Below, piece after piece: positions 6,783 to 13,149 of a stretch of DNA of 22,089 bases; within the stretch, counting starts at the first letter, position 1; every line of letters begins with the position of its first letter. The notes below the pieces were generated by a model. That model was not told the origin of the DNA. It worked only from the letters and a program-made list of their open reading frames with translations, and did no database searches. The position numbers were made by a program, and so were the translations under genes. Source of the DNA: a virus. The stretch lies in IMG/VR virus record IMGVR_UViG_3300046001_004479, positions 1-22,089 of that record. One strand, 5' to 3'.

Positions 6783-7422
6783 TTTGTGTTGGTTTTAAAT
6801 AAGGTAAAGTATTTTTTAATTTAGTTTTCCAATTTTTTATTTCTTTATTATTCCCGTCCTTCCATTGATTATCCACCCAAGACTCATATTTTGCTTTTAC
6901 GGAAAATTGAAAAGAGTTAAAATCAAATTGAGTTATTTCATTTTTGAAAAAATCTAAAAACTCTTCAATACTTGGCACCCCTTCATGTTTAATTGTTATA
7001 TTGTTTAATTGTTCATTGTTATATTGTTTATCTATACTAACAATGCTTTGACTTTGCTTTGTACTGTGCTTTGACAATGCTTTGTCTAGTGCTTTGGTAG
7101 GTGCTTTGGTAGGTGCTTTGGTATTTTTTACAATAGCAATTATATTGCTAGAGTATTGATTTTTGCTAGTTTCAACCATTTTTATAAAGCCAAATTCTAC
7201 TAAATCATTTAAACCAGTTGAATAAGTCCTCCAGTTTTTAACTCCGATAGCTTCCATAACCATCTGAGAGGGTAGCCCAAATTTTGGTTTCCATCCTAAT
7301 CTATTACAATGTTCAATAGCAAAAAAATAAATAGCATAATGAATTGGCTTAACTTTGTGTGGATTATCAAAACACCAGTCACAAAATACCCTCGAAAGCT
7401 CGTAACTGTTCATATTATTCAT
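6721..7422 (-). CDS. Winged-helix replication initiator-like protein
   Basis: The N-terminal about 100 residues look like a winged-helix DNA-binding domain, with LPSQMVMEAIGVKNWRTYST as the likely recognition helices and LVEFGFIKMVE leading to the wing. A polar, repetitive linker (residues 101 to 145, with KAPTKAPTKALDKAL) joins it to a C-terminal domain, SIEEFLDFFKNEI to KNWKTKLKNTLPYL. This matches the layout of phage replication initiators such as lambda O: DNA-binding domain, linker, helicase-recruiting end. The linker is encoded by the repeat cluster described separately, as the lambda origin lies inside gene O. The ATG at 7422 overlaps the HNH gene by eight bases; a second ATG four codons later (MNSYE) is possible. 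Confidence 0.75.
   Translation of the reverse strand: MNNMNSYELSRVFCDWCFDNPHKVKPIHYAIYFFAIEHCNRLGWKPKFGLPSQMVMEAIGVKNWRTYSTGLNDLVEFGFIKMVETSKNQYSSNIIAIVKNTKAPTKAPTKALDKALSKHSTKQSQSIVSIDKQYNNEQLNNITIKHEGVPSIEEFLDFFKNEITQFDFNSFQFSVKAKYESWVDNQWKDGNNKEIKNWKTKLKNTLPYLKPTQNGNKLRNQTTDEGLRAFIED
6992..7030. repeat. AT-rich 16-bp direct repeat, candidate unwinding element
   Basis: The sequence ATTGTTATATTGTTTA occurs exactly at 6992 to 7007 and again at 7015 to 7030. The 23-bp offset is not a multiple of three, so it is not a protein repeat. It borders the cluster of 7-bp repeats on one side. An AT-rich repeated tract next to initiator sites is the usual form of a DNA-unwinding element. Confidence 0.75.
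7044..7120. repeat. Seven-copy iteron array, candidate replication origin
   Basis: TGCTTTG (CAAAGCA on the coding strand) occurs at 7044, 7055, 7067, 7078, 7090, 7102 and 7114, with spacings of 11, 12, 11, 12, 12 and 12 bp. This is close to one helical turn each, so all copies face the same side of the DNA. Copies are read as AAA-GCA, x-AAG-CA or AAA-GC-x in different frames of the host gene, so the repeat is conserved as DNA, not as peptide. The array lies within the initiator gene, between the AT-rich direct repeat and a dyad at 7134 to 7150. This resembles iteron origins of phages and plasmids. Confidence 0.8.
7134..7150. repeat. 7-bp dyad beside the iteron array
   Basis: TAGCAAT (7134 to 7140) and ATTGCTA (7144 to 7150) form a perfect inverted repeat around TAT. 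It lies 13 bp from the last 7-bp repeat, on the side opposite the AT-rich direct repeat. It may be part of the proposed origin; alone it would not be notable. Confidence 0.55.
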
Positions 7423-7951
7423 TTTTAATTTTATTCCAAACTATCCCGCAAAAATATTTGATAGCCTTACTAGAATCATTTATTTTTAAACATGCTATCT
7501 CCATAGCTTCCTCAACTTCTTCAAATCCAATTTTAATAATAAATTGTTTTATTTGAAGTTTAAAACGATCATTTAAGCACCAACCCTCATAACAAGAACT
7601 ATAAATTTTATCTATTGCGGAAACTTGAGAATCAATTATTTTTTTTTCAGCTAACAAGATTTTTTTAAATTGCTTATATTGTTCTTGAGCAATACTTAAA
7701 CGCTCCATTTTTTCAACTGTTGAAATAGGCATTAATGTTAACTCGCGCGCTCCTTTGCCTCTATTACAATCAAAACATGAAGTTATTAAATTTTCAAAAT
7801 CATTTAACCCACCATTTTTAACAGGGATAATGTGATCTACTTCTAAAGGTACTTTTGGAGGTTTCGCGCTACAATATTGACAAGTAAATAAATCTCTTTT
7901 AAATACTTCAAAACGCATTTTTTTAGTTAATGGTTTTCTTTTATTATTCAT
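7415..7951 (-). CDS. HNH endonuclease with zinc-binding cysteines
   Basis: The 178-residue product has the full HNH pattern: C24-x2-C27 (CQYC), the catalytic segment EVDHIIPVKNGG at 37 to 48, an Asn in ENLITSC at 55, and C59-x2-C62 (CFDC) followed by NRGKG. The remaining about 110 residues are helical and unassigned. HNH proteins in phages serve as homing endonucleases, packaging nucleases or accessory nucleases. The position first in a replication operon, far from the head genes, argues against the packaging role. The start at 7951 (MNNKRKPL) is chosen because upstream sequence in the same frame is leader RNA and promoter. No intron or split host gene is visible nearby, so homing is possible but unproven. 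Confidence 0.85.
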   Translation of the reverse strand: MNNKRKPLTKKMRFEVFKRDLFTCQYCSAKPPKVPLEVDHIIPVKNGGLNDFENLITSCFDCNRGKGARELTLMPISTVEKMERLSIAQEQYKQFKKILLAEKKIIDSQVSAIDKIYSSCYEGWCLNDRFKLQIKQFIIKIGFEEVEEAMEIACLKINDSSKAIKYFCGIVWNKIKNE

Positions 7952-7958
7952 AGTAAAC

Positions 7959-8038
7959 AAAAAACCCCATAAATCGGAGGTAGGAGACTCGTCATTACAG
8001 GGATTTTTAAAAATTCTTACCGTTGCTCCTACACAACT
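7959..8038 (-). promoter_or_regulatory. Structured 5' leader with terminator-like hairpin
   Basis: On the minus strand the leader contains GTAGGAG (8032 to 8026) pairing perfectly with CTCCTAC (7986 to 7980). Inside this, ACGG and CTGT can pair with one G-U around the palindrome ATTTTTAAAAAT (8003 to 8014). Immediately after comes a weak hairpin, CTCCG-ATTTA-TGGGG, followed by six T residues (7964 to 7959), just upstream of the HNH start at 7951. GGAG of the first stem could alternatively pair with CTCC of the second. This suggests an attenuator or a protein- or RNA-sensing leader. It matches no riboswitch class I know. The pairings are read by eye and were not folded. Confidence 0.5.
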
Positions 8039-8044
8039 ATACAA

Positions 8045-8074
8045 CAAATATAAACTTTATTTCTATTAAAACAA
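8045..8074 (-). promoter_or_regulatory. Consensus Bacteroidota promoter for the HNH-replication operon
   Basis: Read on the minus strand: TTG (8074 to 8072), 19 bases, then TATATTTG (8052 to 8045). This is an exact fit to the Flavobacterium/Bacteroides form TTG-N19-TAnnTTTG. Transcription should start near 8038, giving a leader of about 87 bases before the HNH start codon. It lies just after the terminator that closes the sugar-modification operon, which supports it as a real operon boundary. Confidence 0.75.
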
Positions 8075-8102
8075 TATTATTATTATAATTTTTCATTAAA
8101 AC

Positions 8103-8134
8103 AAAAAAGCCTCTCATTTCTGAAAAGCTTTTTT
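8103..8134 (-). terminator. Intrinsic terminator after the glycosyltransferase operon
   Basis: AAAAAAGC (8103 to 8110) and GCTTTTTT (8127 to 8134) form an 8-bp stem around 16 bases. On the minus strand the second arm ends in a T-run. It lies about 60 bases past the stop codon of the last cassette gene. The stem is A/T-rich, so its strength is uncertain. Confidence 0.55.
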
Positions 8135-8194
8135 CTTACCTAGCCTAACTATTAACTAATTATTCACTTAAAAAAGAATCGTTACAAATTTAAA

Positions 8195-8938
8195 TTAAAT
8201 TTCGACAATTACGCGATTATCAAAGTATTTTATTGAATCCCCAACTTTTGCCCCGTTCCATTCGTTTAAATACGTTTCAAAGTCCTCTTTTTTCCAACGG
8301 TCTGAGCCCGCAGCATTTAAAAACTTTTTTCTTATGTCGGTTCTTAACATTGAATAGTGATGTAAAATGATTTCTGTTTCCTCGAAAACGTGTAAATTCT
8401 CGCGGGGTTCTACATTTACCGACGGGTCAGTTAAAAAATTATAGGGTTTTGCGCTTATCTTAGTGTTTAAATTCAATTTATGGATAAACGGCATGTAATA
8501 GTTTTCCAAAGGTTCTAAACGCCAGTTTTCACGTTTGTAGTATGTAAACATTCTTGTTAATGTTACATCACAATTATTTTTTAAAACAAACTCTTTACCA
8601 GCTTCAATGTGTTCTTTTGTATAAACATGATCGCAAGCGCTCAAAATAAAATGAGTCGCCCCATATTTACGCGCCGCCTCAATCAAATAATTGTGTTTTA
8701 AACGTTCGTTAAGCTTTGAGTTTGCGCGCGGCTCAGGGGTGTAAAATATTACAATTACTTTCGGAAAATTGCGATAAATATAATTTATTTCTTTTCCGAA
8801 GTTTTCGTTTATATTTCCGTTGTTACTTTCTCTTTGAACGCTTAAAATAATTGTGTCAACGTTGGGGCTCATTTTTTCAAGTGAATGTAACAATTGTTCG
8901 AACCCGTCGAAATATGTATAACAAAGCGCGAGTTTCAT
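8195..8938 (-). CDS. GT-A-type glycosyltransferase, last gene of the cassette
   Basis: The 247-residue product starts like a GT-A nucleotide-sugar-binding fold, MKLALCYTYFDGFEQLLHSL. It has alternating strands and helices (DTIILSVQRES, KVIVIFYTPEPRANSKLNERL) and a metal-binding DxD-like position in FILSACDHVY at about residues 98 to 106. A later histidine-rich stretch, EIILHHYSMLR, is typical of the acceptor-side half. No signal peptide or membrane segment is present, so it acts in the cytoplasm. Its ATG overlaps the stop of the acyltransferase gene (ATGA), indicating translational coupling. The donor sugar and acceptor cannot be read from sequence. Family assignment is by motif and layout. 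Confidence 0.75.
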   Translation of the reverse strand: MKLALCYTYFDGFEQLLHSLEKMSPNVDTIILSVQRESNNGNINENFGKEINYIYRNFPKVIVIFYTPEPRANSKLNERLKHNYLIEAARKYGATHFILSACDHVYTKEHIEAGKEFVLKNNCDVTLTRMFTYYKRENWRLEPLENYYMPFIHKLNLNTKISAKPYNFLTDPSVNVEPRENLHVFEETEIILHHYSMLRTDIRKKFLNAAGSDRWKKEDFETYLNEWNGAKVGDSIKYFDNRVIVEI

Positions 8939-9447
8939 CGTTTCAATTCTTTTGCTGGATTGCCAACAACGACCGCCCCAGCCTCAACGTGTTTTATTAC
9001 AACTGAGCCCATTCCTACAATCGATCGCTCCCCAATTATAACGCGGTTACGAATAACAGAACCGAGCTTTATTTTAGCAAAGTTTAAAATTTTAACATAA
9101 CCCCCAACAATTACGCCGCTGCAAATTTCTGTTTTACTTTGAATTTCTGCATTGTGTCCTATGTGAGAATGAGCCATAATAATATTGTCATGTCCTATTT
9201 TAGTGACTGTTTTTGTCGCTGGTCTTTGAATACTTACAAACTCAGAAATTACGTTATTATTCCCAATAGAAACCGAGCCTTTGAAGTCGTTTTGTTTTAC
9301 GTCTCTTATTTCACCGTTGCCACCGATCACACAAAAAGCTCCTATTGTGTTGCCTATTCCTAGTTTTACGTTTGGGTGAACTATTGCGGTTTTGTGTATA
9401 GAATTACCGTCTATATTTATAAAATCGTCGTTATACAAATCTTTCAT
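8935..9447 (-). CDS. Left-handed beta-helix (hexapeptide-repeat) acyltransferase
   Basis: The 170-residue product is built of hexapeptide repeats: IHKTAIVHPNVKLGIGNTIG, SIGNNNVISEFVSI, KIGHDNIIMAHSHIGHNAEI and GERSIVGMGSVV. It ends in VVVGNPAKELKR, the usual C-terminus of sugar O- or N-acetyltransferases of the LpxA/LbetaH group. The histidines in MAHSHIGHNAEI resemble the catalytic region of LpxA-type enzymes. It probably forms a trimer that transfers an acyl group from acyl-CoA or acyl-ACP to a sugar. It overlaps the amidotransferase gene by 17 bases and the last glycosyltransferase gene by four, so all act together. The exact substrate is unknown. The fold call is confident. Confidence 0.87.
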   Translation of the reverse strand: MKDLYNDDFINIDGNSIHKTAIVHPNVKLGIGNTIGAFCVIGGNGEIRDVKQNDFKGSVSIGNNNVISEFVSIQRPATKTVTKIGHDNIIMAHSHIGHNAEIQSKTEICSGVIVGGYVKILNFAKIKLGSVIRNRVIIGERSIVGMGSVVIKHVEAGAVVVGNPAKELKR

Positions 9448-10807
9448 TTATTGGGTTGTTTAGGTTATTAATTAATTTATCAGTCCATTGGTCGTTATTG
9501 ATATAAGGATTTGAAAACCCTTTTTTTGAGCCGCTTAAAACTTCGGCGTCCAGCCCCGAAATATCCTTTAAAATTCGTTTGTCTTTTAAATATTCGTCGG
9601 GCAAAGATAAAGCAAAATTTACTAAGTCATTATCCAAAAGCGGGTACCGTGTTTCAAGTGTAAAAAACCCCCCTATTGTGTCCTCAACGTTTAAAACGCC
9701 TCGCAAAAAAAGTAAATCGTATTCAAAATGAGTTTTGCAGTAGTTTTTATCTTCGCCCTCGTTTGTTCGTTTTATTACTTCGTTTATTGGTTTACTTAAT
9801 CTGTGAGGATAGCCTCCGAAAAATTCATCCCCACCAGCACCCGAATAAAGAACCTCGCAAAACTTAGAAGCTAAAGAGGTTAAAGCTACATTTGTATAAC
9901 TGCTCCCAGCTTTGGGGTCGTCAAGGATTGAAACTGTTTTATCTATCCAATTATTAAAAAGATCGTTATTACAAATAATTGCGTAATGTTCCCCCGTTGA
10001 ATTTAATTTTATGTTTTCAATTTCTGAAAATTTAGGCTCAACGTAATCAACTGAAAATGTATAGTCGGGTTCTAAATAGTTTGCAATTATTCCCGAGTCA
10101 ATCCCACCGCTCAAGAAAACACCCGTTTTCAAATCTGTTTTGTTTCGCTGGATTGATTTAATAAATAAATCTAAAAGCTTTCGGCGGGCGTCGTTATAAG
10201 AAATTGACTTATCTTTTTCAATCTTTGGAAAAGGTAGCGTTTTAACTCGTTCTATTCCATTGTAAAGCGTTCCTTTATTCATTACACCTAAACTATACTT
10301 TAAATCTTCTAAAGCGTCAGGATTTAACGTTATTTGAGGGTTTGCCGCTAATATGCTTTTAACCTCCGAAGAAATAAAAGTTTTACCGTTGTCGTCTTTG
10401 TATTTGTAAAGCTGTTTAATGCCGTAACGATCAGTAAAATAATACCAGCCGCAAGGGCAATAATACAAAACAGCAAAGAACCCGTTTAACTCGTCTAATT
10501 TGTCCCCATTGAACCGACCTAAGAACAAAGCCAAAAGTTCAGTATCGCAATTGGTTTTTAATTCAAAGTCGTATTTTTCCGCTAGTTCTTTGTAATTTGA
10601 AATAAAACCGTTTAACCAAACCGAAACCCCTTTACTTTCGAAAGGTTGCGAGGGTGCATTTTCATCTGTAATAGGTAGCCAGTCAAATTGAATAACCGCC
10701 CGACCTATAAAAGATAAATTACTTTGAACGCCCCGAGGTGACGAAGCGCCGACCATTAAAGAAATGTCGTTAACATTCCCGTTTATTACTGCATTTATTC
10801 CGCACAT
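9431..10807 (-). CDS. Glutamine-dependent asparagine-synthetase-type amidotransferase
   Basis: The protein begins MCGI, so Cys2 is free to act as the N-terminal nucleophile of a class II glutamine amidotransferase. R25 (SPRG), the LNG at 65 to 67 and CDTE at 87 to 90 fit the rest of that site. The C-terminal half has the ATP pyrophosphatase loop SGGIDS at 233 to 238 and GAGGDEFFGGY at 323 to 333, both hallmarks of AsnB-like synthetases. At 458 residues it is shorter than typical AsnB (about 550 to 630). Enzymes of this family either make asparagine or, in O-antigen clusters (for example WbpS), amidate uronic acids on sugars. Here it is embedded between glycosyltransferases and an acyltransferase, so sugar amidation is more likely. 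The catalytic residues look intact. Confidence 0.9.
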   Translation of the reverse strand: MCGINAVINGNVNDISLMVGASSPRGVQSNLSFIGRAVIQFDWLPITDENAPSQPFESKGVSVWLNGFISNYKELAEKYDFELKTNCDTELLALFLGRFNGDKLDELNGFFAVLYYCPCGWYYFTDRYGIKQLYKYKDDNGKTFISSEVKSILAANPQITLNPDALEDLKYSLGVMNKGTLYNGIERVKTLPFPKIEKDKSISYNDARRKLLDLFIKSIQRNKTDLKTGVFLSGGIDSGIIANYLEPDYTFSVDYVEPKFSEIENIKLNSTGEHYAIICNNDLFNNWIDKTVSILDDPKAGSSYTNVALTSLASKFCEVLYSGAGGDEFFGGYPHRLSKPINEVIKRTNEGEDKNYCKTHFEYDLLFLRGVLNVEDTIGGFFTLETRYPLLDNDLVNFALSLPDEYLKDKRILKDISGLDAEVLSGSKKGFSNPYINNDQWTDKLINNLNNPINERFV

Positions 10808-11694
10808 TTTACAATTGAGTTAAATTTATTTCTTAGTTCGGTTTCTTCTTTGCCTTTTACAAAGTTAGTATTTTCCCACAGTTCAAACGGTGTCATATTT
10901 ACGGCGCTCTTTACATCAAAAGCGAAAACGTTTTTATCTTTTAATCTGAAAACCTCGCTAGTGTGCGGCGTTGTTTTCAATTTGTTTTGCATCGAATCGT
11001 CTAAAATAGTACTATGTTTGTTTTCCCAAACAGCCCACCCCCATTTATTCAAAAGGTTTGAAGATATTAAACGACCAGCCCCGCAAGTGTGACCAATTCG
11101 AGGGGTGTCGGTATATCCACCCCAATAAGTAAAAGCCTTTGTTTGCGTGTCGTAAAAATACCAATCCAATACAGCCACATAGTCAATGTTTTTGATCATG
11201 TATGAATAGTAAACCTCTAAAAGTTCATTTGTTATAAGGTCGTCAGAACCAACACAAAGGCAAAAATCGACGTTTAACTCCTGAGCTTTTAACATTGTCG
11301 CGTTCATCTTTTGGGCTAAAGGCTGGTTTTCTATTTCAATATAAATAAATCCTTTATCCTCGACCATTTGACGGGATTTCGCGCCCTCAGAACCCGCAAC
11401 GATTACAACAATATCAATGTCATTATGTTTCAATTTGTTTGTTGCGTTTGCGAACATTTCGAAAACTTCGGGACGTTGCCAAACCCCTGTAATTATAGCT
11501 AGTCTTTTTTTCCATTTCGGGGCGTTGTCAATATGTTTAAGCGAATGAGAATAAATAATAATTCTCTTTTTAATTAAGCCCTCTAAAACTTCATTGTTAA
11601 TAAAATCGGTCTCGCTAAATTCTTGACCAACTTTTAATAAAGAGCCTTTATGAAAAATTGGTTTTAGTGTTTTATAAATTTTAGTCTGCAGCAT
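10795..11694 (-). CDS. GT-A glycosyltransferase with an extra N-terminal domain
   Basis: From about residue 62 the protein is a GT-A fold: KKRLAIITGVWQRPEVFEMF, IDIVVIVAGSEG, then the metal-binding region CLCVGSDDLITNELL with GSDD at 149 to 152. Later, GHTCGAGRLIS and DDSMQNKL fit the acceptor-side half. Residues 1 to 55 form a separate small domain, with KTLKPIFHKGSLLKVGQEFS and LIKKRIIIYS. It resembles the short beta-rich modules found alone in phage structural operons; that likeness is an impression. The chosen ATG at 11694 overlaps the previous stop as TAATG, and a longer upstream frame is rejected. The gene overlaps the amidotransferase by 13 bases. Donor and acceptor are unknown. Confidence 0.8.
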   Translation of the reverse strand: MLQTKIYKTLKPIFHKGSLLKVGQEFSETDFINNEVLEGLIKKRIIIYSHSLKHIDNAPKWKKRLAIITGVWQRPEVFEMFANATNKLKHNDIDIVVIVAGSEGAKSRQMVEDKGFIYIEIENQPLAQKMNATMLKAQELNVDFCLCVGSDDLITNELLEVYYSYMIKNIDYVAVLDWYFYDTQTKAFTYWGGYTDTPRIGHTCGAGRLISSNLLNKWGWAVWENKHSTILDDSMQNKLKTTPHTSEVFRLKDKNVFAFDVKSAVNMTPFELWENTNFVKGKEETELRNKFNSIVKCAE

Positions 11695-11942
11695 TATTTT
11701 TGTGTTAAAATTAATTGATAACCGACGCCGTTTAAATAACCGACGCAATGAAAAAACCCGTTTATCTCATGTAAAAAAGATATAGTTTCAAAATTCCAAA
11801 TTGTCAAGCCTTTTAATTTGCTTTGAGCTTCAATTTTTGTGTGCGAATATAATTCTAATTCCCGAACGTCACAAACAAAATTTACAAAATGAGTCGTTTG
11901 TGTTCGGTATCTGTTAACGCGTTTTCGTCTTGTTTTTAACAT
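11694..11942 (-). CDS. Small hypothetical protein (82 aa)
   Basis: The product starts with a very basic stretch, MLKTRRKRVNRYRTQ, and continues with no motif I know. It has two cysteines (NFVCDVREL and FFHCVGYL). It overlaps the DnaA-motif gene by seven bases and the glycosyltransferase by one (TAATG), so it is translated as part of the operon. Size and basic start would suit a nucleic-acid-binding protein, but this is weak. Confidence 0.55.
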   Translation of the reverse strand: MLKTRRKRVNRYRTQTTHFVNFVCDVRELELYSHTKIEAQSKLKGLTIWNFETISFLHEINGFFHCVGYLNGVGYQLILTQK

Positions 11943-12526
11943 AGTTTCTCAAATATTAAATTATCTAATTGAGCCAAACAAATCATTTCATTTAACCCCA
12001 TTTCAAGCTGTTTTTTATCGTCGATAATCTCAAAGCTAAACGCTGAAAGGAATTTATCTTTTAACTCAGGGTTAAAACCCTCTAAAGCGTTTAAAATTAC
12101 TTTTGCTGAATGTATAGCGGTTGCATGATCTCTATTAAAAGCAAGCGCCGAAATAGTCCAATTTTTACACTCCAAAGATTTAATAGTTATTCCAACTTGT
12201 CGCCAGTCTTTAATGTCTTGAGAACGATTTTTTATTATTAAGTCCTCGAAAGTATAAGGGCAAACCCTTAAAAAGTTGTCAAAGCTCAAAAGGTTTAAAT
12301 TTATAAACTCAGAAATTTGACCAATGATAACAGGGATTTTATGCTCTTTGTATTTTGACTTTTTAAAAGCCATACTTTCAATTTCAAGAACTCTAATCTT
12401 TGTACAAAGTTTACATTTAATAGTTTTCCCGTCTTTGCGTGCCTTGTTTTTATAAAAGAAACTTAACGGCTTCAAAGTATTGCACGCTGGACAAATTTTG
12501 TCGGTTGCGGTTGTTATTTCTAACAT
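11936..12526 (-). CDS. Zinc ribbon plus DnaA domain IV-like DNA-binding protein
   Basis: The N-terminus has C12-x2-C15 (CPAC) and C38-x2-C41 (CKLC), a zinc-ribbon arrangement. Residues about 124 to 144 read TISALAFNRDHATAIHSAKVI, which matches the DnaA domain IV signature (GRDHTTVLHA in E. coli DnaA) that recognises DnaA boxes through a helix-turn-helix. There is no AAA+ domain or Walker motif in the 196 residues, so this is a stand-alone binder, not an initiator ATPase. It could mark or mask DnaA boxes on phage or host DNA, either recruiting or blocking host replication. It lies just upstream of the sugar-modification cassette, and its first bases overlap the 58-residue gene. The motif match is visible; the role is inferred. 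Confidence 0.75.
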   Translation of the reverse strand: MLEITTATDKICPACNTLKPLSFFYKNKARKDGKTIKCKLCTKIRVLEIESMAFKKSKYKEHKIPVIIGQISEFINLNLLSFDNFLRVCPYTFEDLIIKNRSQDIKDWRQVGITIKSLECKNWTISALAFNRDHATAIHSAKVILNALEGFNPELKDKFLSAFSFEIIDDKKQLEMGLNEMICLAQLDNLIFEKLC

Positions 12527-12696
12527 GGTCTTTTATACTTTAATTCGTTAATAAAAATATGTTCGGTTTTCTCATTGAAATTTAAGCCTTTGCCCTCGTC
12601 TACTGTTGATTGAATTTTAATTACTGGCTTGTATTCGTTTTCCTTTGTTGTCGGTTTGGTTTCTTTATTAAAGAATTTTTGTAGTAAAGCGTTCAT
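12520..12696 (-). CDS. Small hypothetical protein (58 aa)
   Basis: The ATG at 12696 overlaps the stop of the preceding gene as ATGA, and the TAG at 12520 overlaps the start of the zinc-ribbon gene. Both overlaps indicate a real, coupled gene although it is short. The product starts MNALLQKFFNKETKPTTK, is charged and probably flexible, with KPVIKIQSTVDEGKGLNF in the middle. No family is recognised. Confidence 0.65.
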   Translation of the reverse strand: MNALLQKFFNKETKPTTKENEYKPVIKIQSTVDEGKGLNFNEKTEHIFINELKYKRPC

Positions 12697-12983
12697 AGTT
12701 CAGAGATTAAAAGAGTTAATGAATTTAAATATCTTTTGCGTTCTCGGGTTAAGTCATGTAAAATTTGCCCGTCGTCGGTTGTTTGCATTTGATCTTCAAT
12801 GTCTTTTATTCGCTCAATTAGAAACAAACCAGCTTCGAAAACCCTTTTTAAATAGTCTATATCTAAAGGTTTATTTAAAACGTCCTTACAAGCGTTTAAA
12901 ATAGCTTGTCCAAAAATACCCTGAACGCTTTTATGTTCGCTTTGTTCGTGAATGGTTTTAATAATTTCGTGTTTTGTTGTCAT
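12693..12983 (-). CDS. Hypothetical helical protein (96 aa), first gene of the middle operon
   Basis: The ATG at 12983 follows an A-rich tract (AAAAAATTAAAGTT) and lies about 23 bases after the expected start of transcription from the promoter at 13013 to 13045. The product appears all-helical: a short amphipathic start (TKHEIIKTIHEQ), a central segment GQAILNACKDVLNKPLDI and a coiled-coil-like end, LIERIKDIEDQMQTTDDGQI and RERKRYLNSLTLLISEL. No motif or family is recognised. As the first gene after a promoter it may be an early regulator or host-interaction protein, but nothing in it shows this. Confidence 0.65.
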   Translation of the reverse strand: MTTKHEIIKTIHEQSEHKSVQGIFGQAILNACKDVLNKPLDIDYLKRVFEAGLFLIERIKDIEDQMQTTDDGQILHDLTRERKRYLNSLTLLISEL

Positions 12984-13012
12984 AACTTTAATTTTTTATC
13001 GTTTGATATATT

Positions 13013-13045
13013 CAAAGGTAATATTATTTAATTAATACTCACAAA
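13013..13045 (-). promoter_or_regulatory. Promoter of the middle (modification) operon
   Basis: On the minus strand: TTTG (13045 to 13042), 21 bases, then TACCTTTG (13020 to 13013), matching the Bacteroidota -33/-7 form TTTG-N17-23-TAnnTTTG. It shares the core AAATAATAYTAYCTTTR with elements at 5045 and 2870. Transcription would begin near 13006, about 23 bases before the first start codon. Confidence 0.7.
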
Positions 13046-13149
13046 CTTTTAAACAAAAAAAAACATTTATTTTTGAATTATTTTTAAAATGTCAATGTTT
13101 ATAAGGTTTTGAATTATAAAAGTTTTTAACATTTGTAAAAAGAAAGCAT
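13046..13149. other. AT-rich spacer upstream of the middle promoter
   Basis: This 104-base stretch has no gene. It contains TTTTGAATTAT twice (13071 to 13081 and 13107 to 13117, 36 bp apart). It also has an AAAATGT and ATGTTT cluster facing an AACATTTGT at 13128 to 13136. Spacing and position, just upstream of the promoter, would suit regulator binding, but the low complexity makes chance possible. Confidence 0.35.

Noticed and set aside
7044-7120. CRISPR array or purely peptide-level repeat
   Set aside because: The units are only 7 bp with 4 to 5-bp gaps, far too short for CRISPR. The spacing breaks the reading frame, so a peptide repeat does not explain it either.
7415-8038. IscB/HEARO-type RNA-guided nuclease with its RNA
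   Set aside because: The HNH protein is only 178 residues with no RuvC, bridge helix or PLMP domain, and the leader is far shorter than HEARO RNA.
7952-8047. N-terminal extension of the HNH protein (32 extra codons)
   Set aside because: It would start with TTG inside the promoter -7 element and run through the hairpins of the leader. MNNKRKPL at 7951 fits HNH proteins better.
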